The notes: generated by a model not told the origin, from the letters alone. DNA of 64,000 bases from Cliona cf. orientalis (GCA_963930775.1 OZ005699.1:3555501-3619500); one strand, 5' to 3'. Counted from the stretch's first letter, positions 1 to 12,925 are shown. Numbers and translations: made by a program.

Positions 1-233
1 AAACTTTAATAGTGGGCGGAATTTTAAATCAGTTAGTTATTTTAAGGTAAATTATGCATAACGTATCATGTATCTAGTGTGAAACAAAAACATCCTAAGT
101 CATTCCCTCGTTTATAAGCCATCCAATGAAATTGAGCAGCGGGCTGTCATGTCCTGGGCGGGGCTAACCGGTCACGTTTCGTTGGAGACGCACCTGGTAA
201 TGGTCGTTTATTTATCACTGTTTGGCGGACAAG
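1..233. other. 5' flank of the first gene
   Basis: This stretch holds no gene. It becomes more GC-rich towards the first start codon (around 145-200), which would suit a TATA-less promoter and 5' UTR, but no specific element can be named. Confidence 0.3.
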
Positions 234-3200
234 ATGGATTGCCAAGATCATGAAGATCCAGAGGAGATCCCGAAATCTAAACGTCCGCGACTTGAGAAAA
301 ACAAGGCGGAAGAGGAGGATGCGAAGCTTCCACAGTCTAATTTTTCGATCAACTTTCGCTCTTTCCTCTCCGAGCACAATGTTGTGGTGAAAGATTTTGA
401 GCAGCTGTTTCATCACGTCATGGACGTGCTGGGTGCTGAGAATATGACTGACTTGGAGGAGATACGACCTGATGATCTCTCTGAGGATAAAACGGGTATA
501 CGTTAATGTACACGTGATCTGTGAGTATAGCTAGCTAGCTATGTCACTACTAGCGCTGTGGCAGTATTAAATATTTTATCCGATTTCATTGGATACTGAG
601 TAGGATGGTCTCTGCTGCACTGTCATTCTGTAGGAGAGGCAATCAATTTCATATAGGTCAATTGATAGGTGCAGAGCTATTTTCTGAATACAATTAGGGC
701 ATTAGGGCAGTAATGAGTAGGCTACTCGTATGTGATAGCTAGTGCTAATAGGCTAGCTATATTATGGGAATTAGTACGTGTATTATGGCTGTATCACTAT
801 ACTACTACTATCTAGGTTTGAAGCCAATTCAACGGCGTAAATTTTTGCGGGCCATAGCAGAGAAAAAGAAACCACTTCCATCCACTGATGCTCAGACTAT
901 CGTAGAAGAGATACATGTAATTGACTCTGACAACGCGGCACTCCCTATGGACATCGAGGCAACCCCAGCTATTTCCAGTCCAGTGCACAGTAGCAATGAA
1001 TTCGAAGCTCCTGGACCAGATGATTCTCAGTGTTGTGACACCGCTTCAGGCTTATCTGTAAGGTATGTACACTGTCAAAACCTCTTTACATACCAAGCAG
1101 AAGAAAAGGTTCTCCATAATGTGCCGTCCACGACCACTTTGGGGGAGCTTGTTTGCTTAATTGCATCAGCTGAGGGGTTGACCAAGGACAAAACCCTTGA
1201 ATTATTCTTCAAAGAAGGATATCCCCTGGATCCGAATGAGATTACACTGAAAGGTGAGTATAAATATTCTTAACTATTTTGTATTACTGGGTTCTCTTGC
1301 TTTAGACTATGCATCATGTGTCATATTTGTCATATAATAATTATGGTACACGTACATGTACATGTCCATACATGTACTATTAGCCGACTTATCCAAGTGG
1401 AAAATCACCAGTGGTACTCTACTGTACACTTTTCTACGACAAACGCACCAGCCCAGTGTCAAAGAACTACCCAACATCATGACATTGTTTCCTTTGGGCA
1501 ACAGTGCAGCATCTCCTGCTGAAAACCCCTCCCATGAAGGTTAGTGGTCACCATAATTTATAGAGAGTAATTAGCAAGGGTGTGCCACATTAATTGAATT
1601 TGCTGTCACAATGTGGTTATAATATTTCACTTCAGAATCTACTATATATACAGACACAAAGCTATACCCAACACCATCAGCCAGTAGCTAGTGTAGATAT
1701 AGCCTGCTGTGGCTTTATACCGTATAGCGGGAAATTTTCGAGAGAAAACTTTCGCGGATCGGTAGGAAAGGAACATTTCGCGGAGAAAACTTTCGCGGAA
1801 TTTTAAAACTGGTCGCATAATGGGTGTGGTATGCCTAGAATTTCGCGGAGAAAACTTTCGCGGATGGCTGAAAAATCGCGAAATTTGTGAAAATTTTCTC
1901 CCTCGAAAGTTTCCCGCTATACAGTACTTCACTTGGACATCACAGGCAGCTGGTCATCCATTTCTCATCCACAGTACCTCACAACTGCATGCAATAGGAA
2001 CAAATCCTACCTATCTGTATTTGAAAATAAGAGCCTAGCAATCATGTACCAGTAGTCATATAATACAGGGCATTGCAACCACAAGGAGCTAGACACCTTT
2101 ATACCTGTAGTTTGGCCAGCTAGACCCTTGTCCTCTCCAGATCAAAAGTTATAATTATGATAATGAGTAGAGAGGGAGAGATGGCCCAGACTATCCACCG
2201 GGTACTATATTATTATAATATGCGCACTCGTGCAATACAGTGTTGCACACCCTTGCTAATGTATACTCTTAACTGTTTGATTCACCTACCAAAATTAATT
2301 ATTGTACTCCTCAATATGCATGTACATTAAATAGCAACTCCTGGACCAATGACAGAGTTTACAGTGCATAGTTTCCTCAATGGAACCTTTGTAGTGGATG
2401 TCAGTAAAAGTGGTGGTCTCAAGGAATTGCAGGATAAAATATTTCAGCATACAACAATTCCTTCCAGGCAATTCAGCCTTTACCTCACTTCGTAAGTTAA
2501 GTTATAGTGAACTATACATGATTGTATGTACATCTATATGTGTATCCTAAATATTATGCTATCATGATACAGCAATTGGAGATATCTGAGTGATGATATG
2601 GTGAAAGAAGCCTTGGAAAAAGGTTTGACAGAGATTCTCATGATCCCACGATCATTCTACTGGCTTCCTAGTGGTGTTGAGTATGGAAAGTGCACCTACG
2701 TCCCAGTCGTTGGACAAACAGACGTAGGGTTTGCTAAATTCTATTCAATTCTCTATTACATGGTAAGCTGTACTTACATGTAGAAGGTGGGGAGCATGCC
2801 CACTCCAAAATTGATTTCCCCTCCATTTATAAAGCATATGGTACACATGTACATGGATAATAATATACATGTACACTTGGAAATACATGTAATATGATTA
2901 TAGTAGATCCGAATCCCTCATTACATCCCTAGTAGCAATTTACTTTCTGAAACAGTCTACACTAAGACCTCCCGTTTAATGGAAAAATGGAAAAGATGTT
3001 TTGCTACGTATGATTATGCACGCGCACGTACGTACATGTATTATGCTGGTATACGCAATAATCTCGTATACATGTACGTCTGCATATCTATCCGTGTACC
3101 GCGCCCTATCCACTACTTAGTTGCGTTCTTGGTATCAATGTGAAACTCAGCTCTTCTTCTTTCCAATGGTACTTTAGATAAAACGATAGCTAACTCACAC

Positions 3201-6200
3201 TAGAAGATACAGTTGTACATACACATACATTATCTTTGCCCCCACATGCGTGGCATGCATGTCATTAACCCCGACAGCCACCATGCAAACTGCGTGTTGA
3301 CATTAAAATGTATTGTACGTATATGGACTTCTGGTGGTCTTAGTGTGACTGGAAACAAGCATATTTGCCCAGTAAGGGTATATCCAATCGTGAATTTTGG
3401 CACAAATATGGGTGAATATGGAAAATAGTTCTGTAAATACTTTAAAGTTCGTCATTAAATTTTGTTTTCAGTTTCAACTTATGCCACTTTATAGTATTAA
3501 TTTTGATGACTACGTAACATTGCATAACTTAAGTTTACATACTTAGTGACTTTTACCATGATATTCCATGTGACTAGGGATGTGGTGATCGTTTCATAAG
3601 CAATAAGCATATACCAGTCTTCCATCCAAGCAAAAGGTTTTATATGAAGGGAAGGTGTGCTATAGCTGGGCAGAGCTTTAAGGCCTAATTAAAAGCATTA
3701 TGTCATGATGTAACTAGTGATTGTTAATAAATTTAGATCTAGCATACAGACTCGCGTTGTGATAGATTACGCAGATACAGAAATATTGCCGCGTGCTCCT
3801 CGTGGACTCCAGAACGCCAGCGAAGGACGAAGCAAGGACTTAGCTACTCGTGGTGCTACTAGAGGACTGGTATCTATGTCTGCTTCTTGACCTACCCTCA
3901 CTCACTAAAGGTAAATCTCTTCGTGGTGTACTACCTTGCATGTGGTAGATCTAGCTAGATATAGACATCGCTACTCTGGCACAGCCGACTCTCACCCGTC
4001 CCCCTGATATAGACCTCTTATCTTTCGCCGCTAGCTAAAGATCTTCCAGCTCCAACCCTTGAGCCTTTCTTGGACCGACCACGTTCTACTACCGCGAACT
4101 ACAACCATTGATTAAATAGCGATTTCAATCTAATGAGTGCGGTTATATCATGTGTGACACTAATTTACTAAAATAGCCCTTATATCGTGGCACAATCCCT
4201 TTAAGAAATTTCCCTACCCACGTAGAATTATCATATCCTTCCCTCCCCCCCCCCCCCCTTTCAGCAGTAGACACTGTCTAGATTGTGGAGGGAGCTTATT
4301 TTCGAATATGCACACATGCATGTCAACTCACCTCAAATATAAAGCCCCTCCAGTAGAAGTCTTTGCTTATCATCTCTTCTCCGCCTACATAATGCTCATT
4401 TGGCCATAGTACGGAGTCTACTCTCGTTTTGAGCTTCAACATAACAGCAAAAAGAGGCACTACACTTCCGTGGTCAATTCTGCAATTCTAGTCAGACCGA
4501 CAGCTAAGGCCATTCAAGTAACTTTTTCCATGCTTTTACCATGATATAATATTATATTCTGTACAAGGATGTTACAAATGAAGAGACATACACATACCAT
4601 TGAGACTACAAACAATGGCACTTCTGTCAATCTCCAGGCGTTGATTTTGCTGATGGTTCAATTTTAACAAGGGTTTATAGATGAGGCAAAAATACCTGTG
4701 TAAGAATTTGTGGGTCAAAGAGGGGAGGGGATTTGTTTTTGAAGAGGGCTTATTTTTTTGGGATAATTGGTAATTCTCTTCTTACGCGATTTCTATTATT
4801 ATAGAAGCCATATATTATTTATGCAGGTAAAGAGTGACTCGTTTAAGAAGGACCAAATAGCTGGATATGTGCATAAAGCCTATGGCTGTCCTCCGATGAC
4901 TTATGCTCTGAAGCTTCTCTTTAGCAACCAAAGTTTACGACAATTTGGCTGCTGGGTATATATAGCTATAACCTCTTAACGTAATAATAGCAGTAATGCA
5001 TGCAACTGAGTTTGAGAAGAGGCATAATAATATTATAATATAATATTGTCACAATGCAATGTACATTACTCCCGTATGCATACAAGGTTACAGCTCTACT
5101 TGATAGTATGTGAATACTTAATGAATCAGTCTCTCTTGGAATGGTGATTACTTGTTTATTATGCATTTAGGTGGCCTTGATTGAAGGATTCTATCAGCTC
5201 TTTCGTGCTATCCTCAGTGTGTACTGTGATGGTAAGCCAGAAGTTCATTATTGCTGTAGATCCAGCCAAAAATACATCTGGGGCCACACTCACATTTTTT
5301 CCCCATCTATAATTATTGTATACATACAATTTACATATATCCTATCTGTAGGGTTGCCACATGCAAAGATATACATGACTGTACAATAGAAATCATTGAT
5401 GCTGTCTATACAATGATGTTACTATGCAATATTATTTTAGTTCCAGATGAGAAAGTGTTTGAGTTCAGTGACTACCTGTGGGGCTTCATCATTCAGCAAG
5501 CCAGCAAGGTATGTGTTCACAGTGTATAATCATAGTACATGTATGTGCATATTCTAACATAGCTGTCTGCATAGTCCAGGAATTTCATAGTGAATTCAAT
5601 TTAGCTGTTTGGCAGTCTGCCAACCGTCATATTTACACATGTATATGTATCAATAAGTATTTAATTATAGGTGCAATGTCTGCTTACTTATTGAACTGTT
5701 GTACAGTTACGCTTATGGACTATAGCTAGCATGGTCAACCATCTATACTACATGCAGGCAAATGTAGATGAACATTGGACTAATGTTGATCTGATTTGTC
5801 CTATAACTGGGGTAAAGATAATCCAGCCCGTCCGTCTCCCGCTCTGCGATGATGTTTTTGACAGAATTGGCGTCCTCAAGAAGCTAAAGGGTATGAATGA
5901 TATTGAATACCGAAAGATTGCATGGGTATGTACATATACACAGCAGCATTGTCTACCATAAGGTATATGTTTAAAACAAAACTCCTCCTGCATATAATTT
6001 TGCTGTATACATGTACTGACCTTTATCTGTACATCACAGCGAATGAAGCAGTGCCCGGATGTAGCGTAAAGAATTTGAAAGAAGATGATATGCATAAAGA
6101 TGAAGCATTTGAGAGACTACTCATGTGCAATATCTTCCACAGCTGTATGTGTGGCTTGCCAATCTTGAAGCAGACCTCCCTTTCAGCTACAACAGGGTAA

Positions 6201-9200
6201 GCCTAATTAATTGTATGATAGAGGTGTTGTTATAGCTGTGGCGAAACCTCTCTGACTTGGTATTGGCTAAATCATTTAAAATTTATGATCTGAATGCTTG
6301 CATCATAGGACCTGGTGCAAAATAAATATTATGTTTAATTAATGTTGGCAATGTCACTAAATTCCTAAAATGTAAAATCTTGCCAAAATTTTCCACTATA
6401 TGCGTAGTATAATGCCAGAAGCATATGAGCCGCCTATAGTATAAGGAGTATGTAATTTGCATGCCATCAAGATACAAATCCATGCACATGCAGTACTTAA
6501 TGTGGTTATAATAATATTATGTGTATGTGTGTGGACTAGGGCATTTCCAATGGACACACAATGTCATGCAGTTTCCAAATGTAAAGTACATGTATTCCGC
6601 ATGAATTTGTATTTCGATGGCACCCAGGCATATACGGAATTTGCACACTCCTTTGGCGCCTTCAGTGGCTGATAATCATTAGTATTAACTGGCTACCCCA
6701 TTATACAGCTGCATCAGAAAATTAACCTTTCCTGTGGATGTCACATGGAAGATGTTCAGTGAATGCAATACCCAGCTATGTGTGAAACTCGATAATCTTG
6801 ATTCAAATAAACCGTGTTTAGTCTACTACAAGAAAAATGGTGACTTGCATGAAGTTTATAATCTGTGTGACTATTACGTTTAATAATTACTGTGTACATG
6901 TCTTTAGGTTGTATGGTAGTGAAAATTGGAGTGCAAAAGTCTGACAGTTTGAATCCTACTGTGTACAATCCTTTGTACAATCCCGCTAAAAAGGAGGGGT
7001 CTTCATTGTCCGTCCCAAAATCAATGCTAATTGATGGATCTAGTGGGTACATAGAACCATTAAATTTTATTATTAAAGGCATTGTGCCACAATATAAAGG
7101 CTATTTTTTAGTAAATTAGTGTCACACATGATATAATCACGCCCATTAGATTGAAATCTGCAGCCACTTTTTAATCAACAATTGTAGTTTACGGTAGCAG
7201 AAGGCGATTGGTCCAAGAAAGGCTCAAGGTTGGAGTTGGAAGGTTTTCAGCTAGGGACGGAAGGTAAGAGGTCTATCAGAAGGACGGGTGAGAGTCGGCC
7301 GTGCCAGAGTAGCAATGTCTATATCTAGCTAGATCTACCACATGTATCACGAGTAGATATACCTTTAGTGAGTGAGAGTAGGTCAAGAAGCAGACAAAGA
7401 TACCAGTCCTCTAGCAGTGCCAGGAGTAGCTAAGTCCTTGCCTTGTCCTTGGATGGCATTCTGGAGTCCACAAGGATCGCACAACAATATTTTTGTACGT
7501 GCACGGTTTATTACAATGCGAGTCCGTATACTAGATCTAAAAATAGTAACAATCACCGCTTATATCGTTACACAATGCCTTTAAGTAAAGCTGTTGATAC
7601 TAGCATGGAGGTGTACCATGTGCATATCATCACTGTAGAGAGTGTAAGAAGGTCAATATTAACAGCTACATGAATGAAAGAGCCAAAGTAGAAGCTAAAC
7701 TTCCGTCCACTATCAGGTATAATAATTATACTGCATTGCTACCTACTCCTAACTCCTAACTCGCTCATATCGTAGAATTCAGCGATTACACCCCCCTCCC
7801 CCCCGTGCATGCTAGCATTGGGCAAAAGCGGGAGGGGGCTTATATGCGGGATCCTAACATTTCCGTGTGATGACCATTACTGACCATCGAATGCCACGTG
7901 GGTGCGCAATCTCTGCACTTTTGTTTGGTTCGAGAAAAATGACAAAGGCATAATAATATGACACAAATAGCTAGTTTGTTAGTTGATGCTACTGTTTTTT
8001 ACTCTTATGGTCTATAAATATCTACATCTTACAGTCAGAGGGGTGGGGCTTATACACGAGACAAAATTACCTATGCAGTAACTTGAGCTAAAAATGTAAG
8101 GGGGGCTCGTGCGCGAGGGGAGGGGGCGTAATCGCGGGATTCTATGATAATAACATCAAGAGTATATACTCTTGATAACATTTATTATGATTGTGTAACC
8201 TTTTTCTGTAGCCATGTTGTACCCAGCCACACAGAATCCCAGGCCCAAGCTCCATTGGAGGCTATTGTTGTATGTGAAAAAAATAATCTACTCTCCCTTT
8301 GCCATGCTATGAGTATCAAATATAATGTATGTGCCTATATCTAGGTCACACTTGATGCAAGCACGTCAATGGCTGAGCATATCTTTCAAGAGTAAGTAGA
8401 TGTAACACTATACAGTATATGTAATAATATGTATTGTGTATTATTATTATAATATTATGTAGGAAGGGAGATGATTACAGCCGTTTTCAAGCAGCCAAGG
8501 ATCTTTTCGACGCTTTTCTGAATCGGACCCAGGCTTATGGACTGCACCATCTAGTGGGACTGATCACTTTCAAGTCACATGTGACAGTCAACCTGGCACT
8601 TACCGAAAAACTGGTATCTTTCACAGTAAGTCTAGAATTAACTAGAGTTCTTTGGAGCACATACCCCGCACGCTGCAGCATCAATGTGAGATCAGAGAGA
8701 GCTTGAACTCCATGCATGCCACCTGCAGTCCCTGTTGACGACCTTTACCTACATATTTTACCAGGTTGTGCGCATGAGCAAAAGCACATGGTGGGTAGTA
8801 TTGATAGGTGTGGCCAACAAAATCCAGTATTTGCGATGCTCATGGACCTTGCCAAACGATTTGAAGCATAACAAACCCAGTTTTTTGACGATATCGACGG
8901 ATATACTGTACTTACAAGTTGTTCAGACGCCAGATCTGGCAATTTTTGTGCTGACGACGGACGACAGACGACAGATAAGATGGATTACTTTACCCCTTGC
9001 GCAGGTGCGCGGGGTAAATATTGATAACAATATACATGTAATGTAGCACACATGAGATAAGTTCTACCCTATACTCTACTACTACTACTAGGGTGCCATC
9101 AACTCTGTCTCACCAGGAGGTAGGACTGCTCTTTACGATGCAATTGCCAAAGCGTGTGAGCTCCTAAGACCACTGGCAACCAGCTTTCCTTCATGCAAGA

Positions 9201-12200
9201 GGTAAAAGTTCCACATCGGTTTGTGACTAGCAACATGTACAGTGTTCTCCCCAGGTTTAAGGCATGATAGTAGGGCATAGCTTGGGTGGAGACTGTGGCC
9301 ACATCAAAGCTTATGGATTAGCACTATTCCCACATCAAAGGGAATTCTGAACTGAAGGCTTGTTGGGCCAATATGCCTTAGGTATATATGCTGGGGAGTA
9401 CACTGCATACAATGTCGTGTAGTATTGAACAGTACTAACTTATTCCAGACACCCTAGCGACAGCTTTAAGTATCGATGCTTATTAAAGGAGGTGTCCTCA
9501 TGCATTTTGGTAATAGTTTGTACACTTAATTCTTTGTGTAGATGGGGTCATGCATAATATCCTGATTAAAATAGATGTCCTTATTGCAGGGATATCCTTA
9601 GGGAGAGTGTAGCTAGTTATGGTATTCAGACTGAGTGTAAGTATTGTTCTGTAATACAACTAATTGGCAGGAGGATACTCTGCTTGACAGATGGGGAAGA
9701 TACTCGATCGGCGAACAAGCCTGATAATCTACTGGACGTCTTAAAGGTGGACATACAAATAATAATAGTTATCATTACTGATAATTATGTCTTCCATAAA
9801 TCTGATAGAGAGATGAAATAGTTATGGATACTGTATTGATCACAGGATCTCAGGGCAACCCTACACAGAAAGCTTTGTCATTTGCTACGGGTAAAACCAT
9901 GAACACTTTAGGGAGATCATAGCTTTAAATGAGGAAAATTACTTTTGAATTGCTTTTTTAGGAGGTTACTGTTTCTTCCCAAAATCCATGGCTGAGGCAA
10001 CCAAGATATTTGAGGTTGAAACTCTCGTCAGTCTCAGCGAAAGAACTCGCTCAGGATCACTTAGTGTACTCTCTCTTTCTCTCTCCCCCACTTTTCCTCA
10101 CTCCTTCTCCCCTTCTTTCTCCATTTATTCTCTATAAAGTGTTCATTATATTTTATTCTGCAGGGCGATCTAAGTAGCTACAGATCTCTGCCTTTCACTT
10201 CGACCAATCCCTACGGAAACAAAGCTCTCATGTCGAATTTTTCTCAGGGCCTAGAGAAGGCTTGCTTCACTACAACAGCAAGGTAAACATGAAGTTGATG
10301 ATAGCCTCATCCCCAGCTTTCAATACTACACGCAGCATGTAAACTATACAAAAATTAGGAGGGTCTGGGGATAGTTTGCAACATTGAAAAGCTTGGGACA
10401 TGACTATACATTTAACTATACTGTGACATGTATTTTTTTATTTCCAGGATGGTGGAGAAGTCTTTGCTCTTGGGAGTTCCATCAATGACTTCAGGTGCAG
10501 CTTCCAATCGGAACAAGAGAATTCTCAGAGAACTTAGACAGTATCAGAACAATCCCCATCCATCTGTTAATGTCTTCCCAAATGAAGACAAGTGAGCAAA
10601 CTTTATACATAATAGTATTATTATAGCTAATAACAAATAATGATTGTTGCAGTTTGGCTATATGGAAGCTGGTACTCACTGGACCTGATAATACACCTTA
10701 TGAAAAAGGTATTATTTTCTAAGCTGATTTAGAAATGTGGTGTTGACAGATAGGGCTGATTCTATACAACTGTACTGCTATAGGTGTCTTCCTCAAATTT
10801 CCCGACCAGTATCCTTCCAAGCCACCCGAGATTCGCTTTCACACACCTGTAAGAAAATAATTATGTCTTGCCTTGTGTGCATTTAGTTAAGTATGTGACT
10901 TTTATCTCATAGATTTATCACTGTAACATCAACAGTAGTGGTCGTATCTGTCACAGCAGCTTGGATAAAGGTTATGTCCCAACGGAGACCGTCCGAGGGC
11001 TGGTGGACAACATTTACGGCTTGCTGATGGATCCTGAGCCAGCTGATCCTCTTGATAGGTATAAATGATAATAATAAATACTGTGTGCACTGGAATGCTC
11101 CTTCCAATGTTATAATAATATTATTCTAATGAATACAGGGTTGGGTGGGTGGTCACATTAACGTTTTGACATCTTTCTCTTCCCACATTAAATTTGCTGC
11201 ACTGCTTCTTAAGAGCACTCATGGGATATCTAGAATTTTTATCCTTTTGGGAGGCAGGGAGGGGATGGGGGAGAGCGAGGCACTTTTTAGTAGTCACTTA
11301 TTCTCAGCCATGCATGCATGGTGCAATCTAGCATAGGTGCTCCTAAAGGGATTACAAATACCAGACCTTCACAAAAAAGGGCCCAAAGGCAGGGCACCTT
11401 ATATTGGACCTAGACTGGTGGGTGTACCACTGTTACTGTTGGACGCAAAAGAGCGCCCAGATAAATACTTCACTATTAGAATGATAGGCGCAGCTACCTT
11501 GTTTATGCACGGTTGCCAATCAAGAGTGAGGGCGGCCAGCTATTGGGCCAATACTTCAGTGCCATAACTCAAATGGCTGATTTATGAGGACTATACTTCA
11601 AATAATCGATATAATACATGGATCAAAGTAATAGCCTGCCAAACGCCCACATATAACTAGGCTAAGCGTTTCAGCACCAAAAAAGTGATCGTGCAAGATT
11701 GGCAATCGTAACCATGCCTATACTTAATAGTGATAGCACGTGCATATCCAGGACAGGTACTAATGAACACGTATTTGACTATACGTTAGCTCAGGAACTT
11801 GAGTTCAAAGTGGGAGGGGGGGTGGGCCGATATTCCATAGTGGGCCCTCTTTCACAAGGGTATGGTACATATCTTTATGCAAATTATCATTTCTAGTGTG
11901 CTAGCTCTTGAGCTACGTCAAAACAAGGTCAGATATGAGAGAACGGCAAAAGAAATGACTCTCAAGTATGCCTCAAGTGATCGCCAAGAACTTAAACAGG
12001 TATATAATATAATATGTCAAGCTCTGGTTTTGAAATCTTTCAGAGAATAATTATTTCATTGTTAGTTTGGTGCATTAGGAGGGAGGAAATCTGACATGTT
12101 TCAGTGTTTACTGTTATTCCTATGTAGCTACACTGCATAGAAATTTGTAGGGCCAGGGGGAAGGTCAATATTGGTTGGGAAATCACTGTGTTTCTGAAGT

Positions 12201-12499
12201 ACACATTATGTGGTATTTTACAATCCGTGATTTTTTTTGGTTTTTAGACTGTCATTGATGTTGACTCTGAAGTTCCTAAAGCCTATCTGTGTCCCCTGAC
12301 AAAGAAAATGTTCACTGATCCTGTAATTACTCCTTACGGGCACACATATGAGAGGGAGGCACTAATGGAATACATGAGACAAAACGGTCCTAAAGATCCA
12401 GTAGCACAACAGTCTCTTGATCCTTCCAGACTGACTCCCAACACCGCACTCAAGTCCATCATTCAGAACTTCAAACAAGTGAGCAAAGAACTCAGCTGA
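234..12499 (+). CDS. SAM/Ubl/SP-RING/vWA/E2/U-box multidomain ubiquitin-pathway protein (about 28 exons)
   Basis: The hand-built model gives a protein of about 1240 residues. Exons: 234-495, 816-1253, 1384-1539, 2335-2491, 2573-2762, 4827-4955, 5171-5231, 5441-5508, 5758-5925, 6040-6196, 6709-6839, 6908-7046, 7604-7716, 8212-8269, 8345-8391, 8463-8625, 9092-9201, 9590-9634, 9671-9746, 9809-9890, 9962-10065, 10164-10282, 10448-10591, 10653-10708, 10794-10848, 10913-11058, 11897-11999, 12248-12499. Domains in order (approximate residues): SAM-like helices (35-100), ubiquitin-like folds (170-250, 286-340), SP-RING-like CPIT...PVR...W (495-600), vWA with a complete MIDAS (DASTS, GGRT, TDGED; 735-915), E2 (1010-1130) with its cysteine at 10949-10951, and a C-terminal U-box (CPLTKKMFTDPVI; 1168-1240). 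The role is inferred as transfer of ubiquitin or a related modifier by E2 and E3 modules on one chain. Phases agree except at the SP-RING exon, which needs one extra base, and at the 7046/7604 junction, so a two-gene alternative is possible. The start codon is the first ATG. An upstream in-frame TTG at 222 is not needed. Confidence 0.7.
1718..1926. mobile_element. TA-flanked MITE, copy 1 (TIR starts CCGTATAGCGGGAAA)
   Basis: This 209-base element lies in the third intron of the first gene. It begins TACCGTATAGCGGGAAATT and ends with a near-perfect inverse, TTTCCCGCTATACAGTA. Internally, the block GCGGAGAAAACTTTCGCGGA recurs in both halves. The TA at both ends fits a Tc1/mariner-type target duplication. 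No coding capacity is seen. A second copy lies at 63067-63277. Confidence 0.8.
3689..4204 (-). mobile_element. TTAA-flanked piggyBac-like MITE, copy A
   Basis: This element of about 510 bases lies in the 2763-4826 intron of the first gene. It is bounded by TTAA on both sides, with termini related to AAGGCATTGTG and its inverse CACAATCCCTT. It aligns throughout, in inverted orientation, with copy B at 7073-7584. TTAA duplication and this terminus layout are typical of piggyBac-type elements. It has no transposase and is therefore non-autonomous. Confidence 0.75.
7073..7584 (+). mobile_element. TTAA-flanked piggyBac-like MITE, copy B
   Basis: This element starts TTAAAGGCATTGTGCCAC and ends CACAATGCCTTTAA. 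It shares its whole body with copy A in opposite orientation, for example TCCAAGAAAGGCTCAAGG and TAGATCTAGCTAGATATAG-type stretches. It fills nearly all of an intron, ending about 20 bases before the acceptor at 7602-7603. Non-coding. Confidence 0.8.
7766..8150. mobile_element. MITE with C-rich terminal inverted repeats
   Basis: The left end (about 7766-7804, ATCGTAGAATTCAGCGATTA followed by C-runs) is the inverse of the right end (about 8117-8150, G-runs followed by GTAATCGCGGGATTCTATGAT). The roughly 385-base unit sits in the intron between 7716 and 8212. The internal phrase GGGGCTTATA recurs. No coding sequence is present. Confidence 0.6.
8940..9020. repeat. GCGC hairpin plus GAC-rich tract (unit 1)
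   Basis: A GACGACGGACGACAGACGAC tract is followed by a hairpin, TACCCCTTGCGCAGG/TGCGCGGGGTA. Read on the minus strand, it has the same layout as two other places in the window (12980-13060 and 62955-63020). It lies in an intron of the first gene. Confidence 0.4.
11059..11896 (+). other. long intron of the first gene, nothing recognised
   Basis: This 838-base intron separates the E2 exons from the last two exons. It contains a G-rich patch (about 11245-11280) and short open frames with no recognisable homology. No inverted-repeat element was identified. Confidence 0.5.
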
Positions 12500-12919
12500 A
12501 TCAAAGCTCAATTCCTGTGCAGTTATTCACCATCAATATAGTACAGTGATTTCATACATACTATATCCAAACAGTGCACTTTATTAATTTTGGTAATAAT
12601 TGTTACTCCATCAATTGCTGCAGTACCGTTTTACTTATCAATGCATGCATATTTCATGATCAATGTCCACTATGATAATATTATGATTGTTCAAGCAGGA
12701 GTGCTTGCTTGCCCCCCAGCAGTACCCAATTTGGCTATCTTCCATGCATCACTATTTGTAGGTTCTGAAGTAAACATAATAATTATATTACTTGTATCCC
12801 CCTACTAGTATGTACCATGTAATGGGGAAACTTTATTCCAATCTTAGTCTAGAACCTTATAGCAACTCGATCAAGAGCTTTTAATATGCATACAATACTG
12901 GTTGAATCATTCTACTTTT

Positions 12920-12925
12920 AATAAA
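12920..12925 (+). promoter_or_regulatory. possible polyadenylation signal AATAAA
   Basis: A canonical AATAAA lies about 420 bases after the stop codon of the first gene. It is the first exact match noticed downstream, so it may end that transcript. Position alone supports it. Confidence 0.35.

Noticed and set aside
764-815. N-terminal start at 764 for the second exon frame
   Set aside because: The first 52 bases are intronic. The acceptor at 814-815 joins in phase to the first exon and completes the SAM-like motif GLKPIQRRKF.
6708-6882. In-frame stop near 6880 as the end of the first gene
   Set aside because: A donor at 6840 (AATG/GTGACT) followed by an acceptor at 6906-6907 removes the stop and gives an open exon in matching phase (GCMVVKIG...). 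One long gene is therefore preferred, though two genes remain possible.
8327-8344. An 18-base intron between 8326 and 8345
   Set aside because: It is too short to splice. An earlier donor at 8270 gives a normal 75-base intron and joins EAIV directly to the vWA strand VTLDASTSM.
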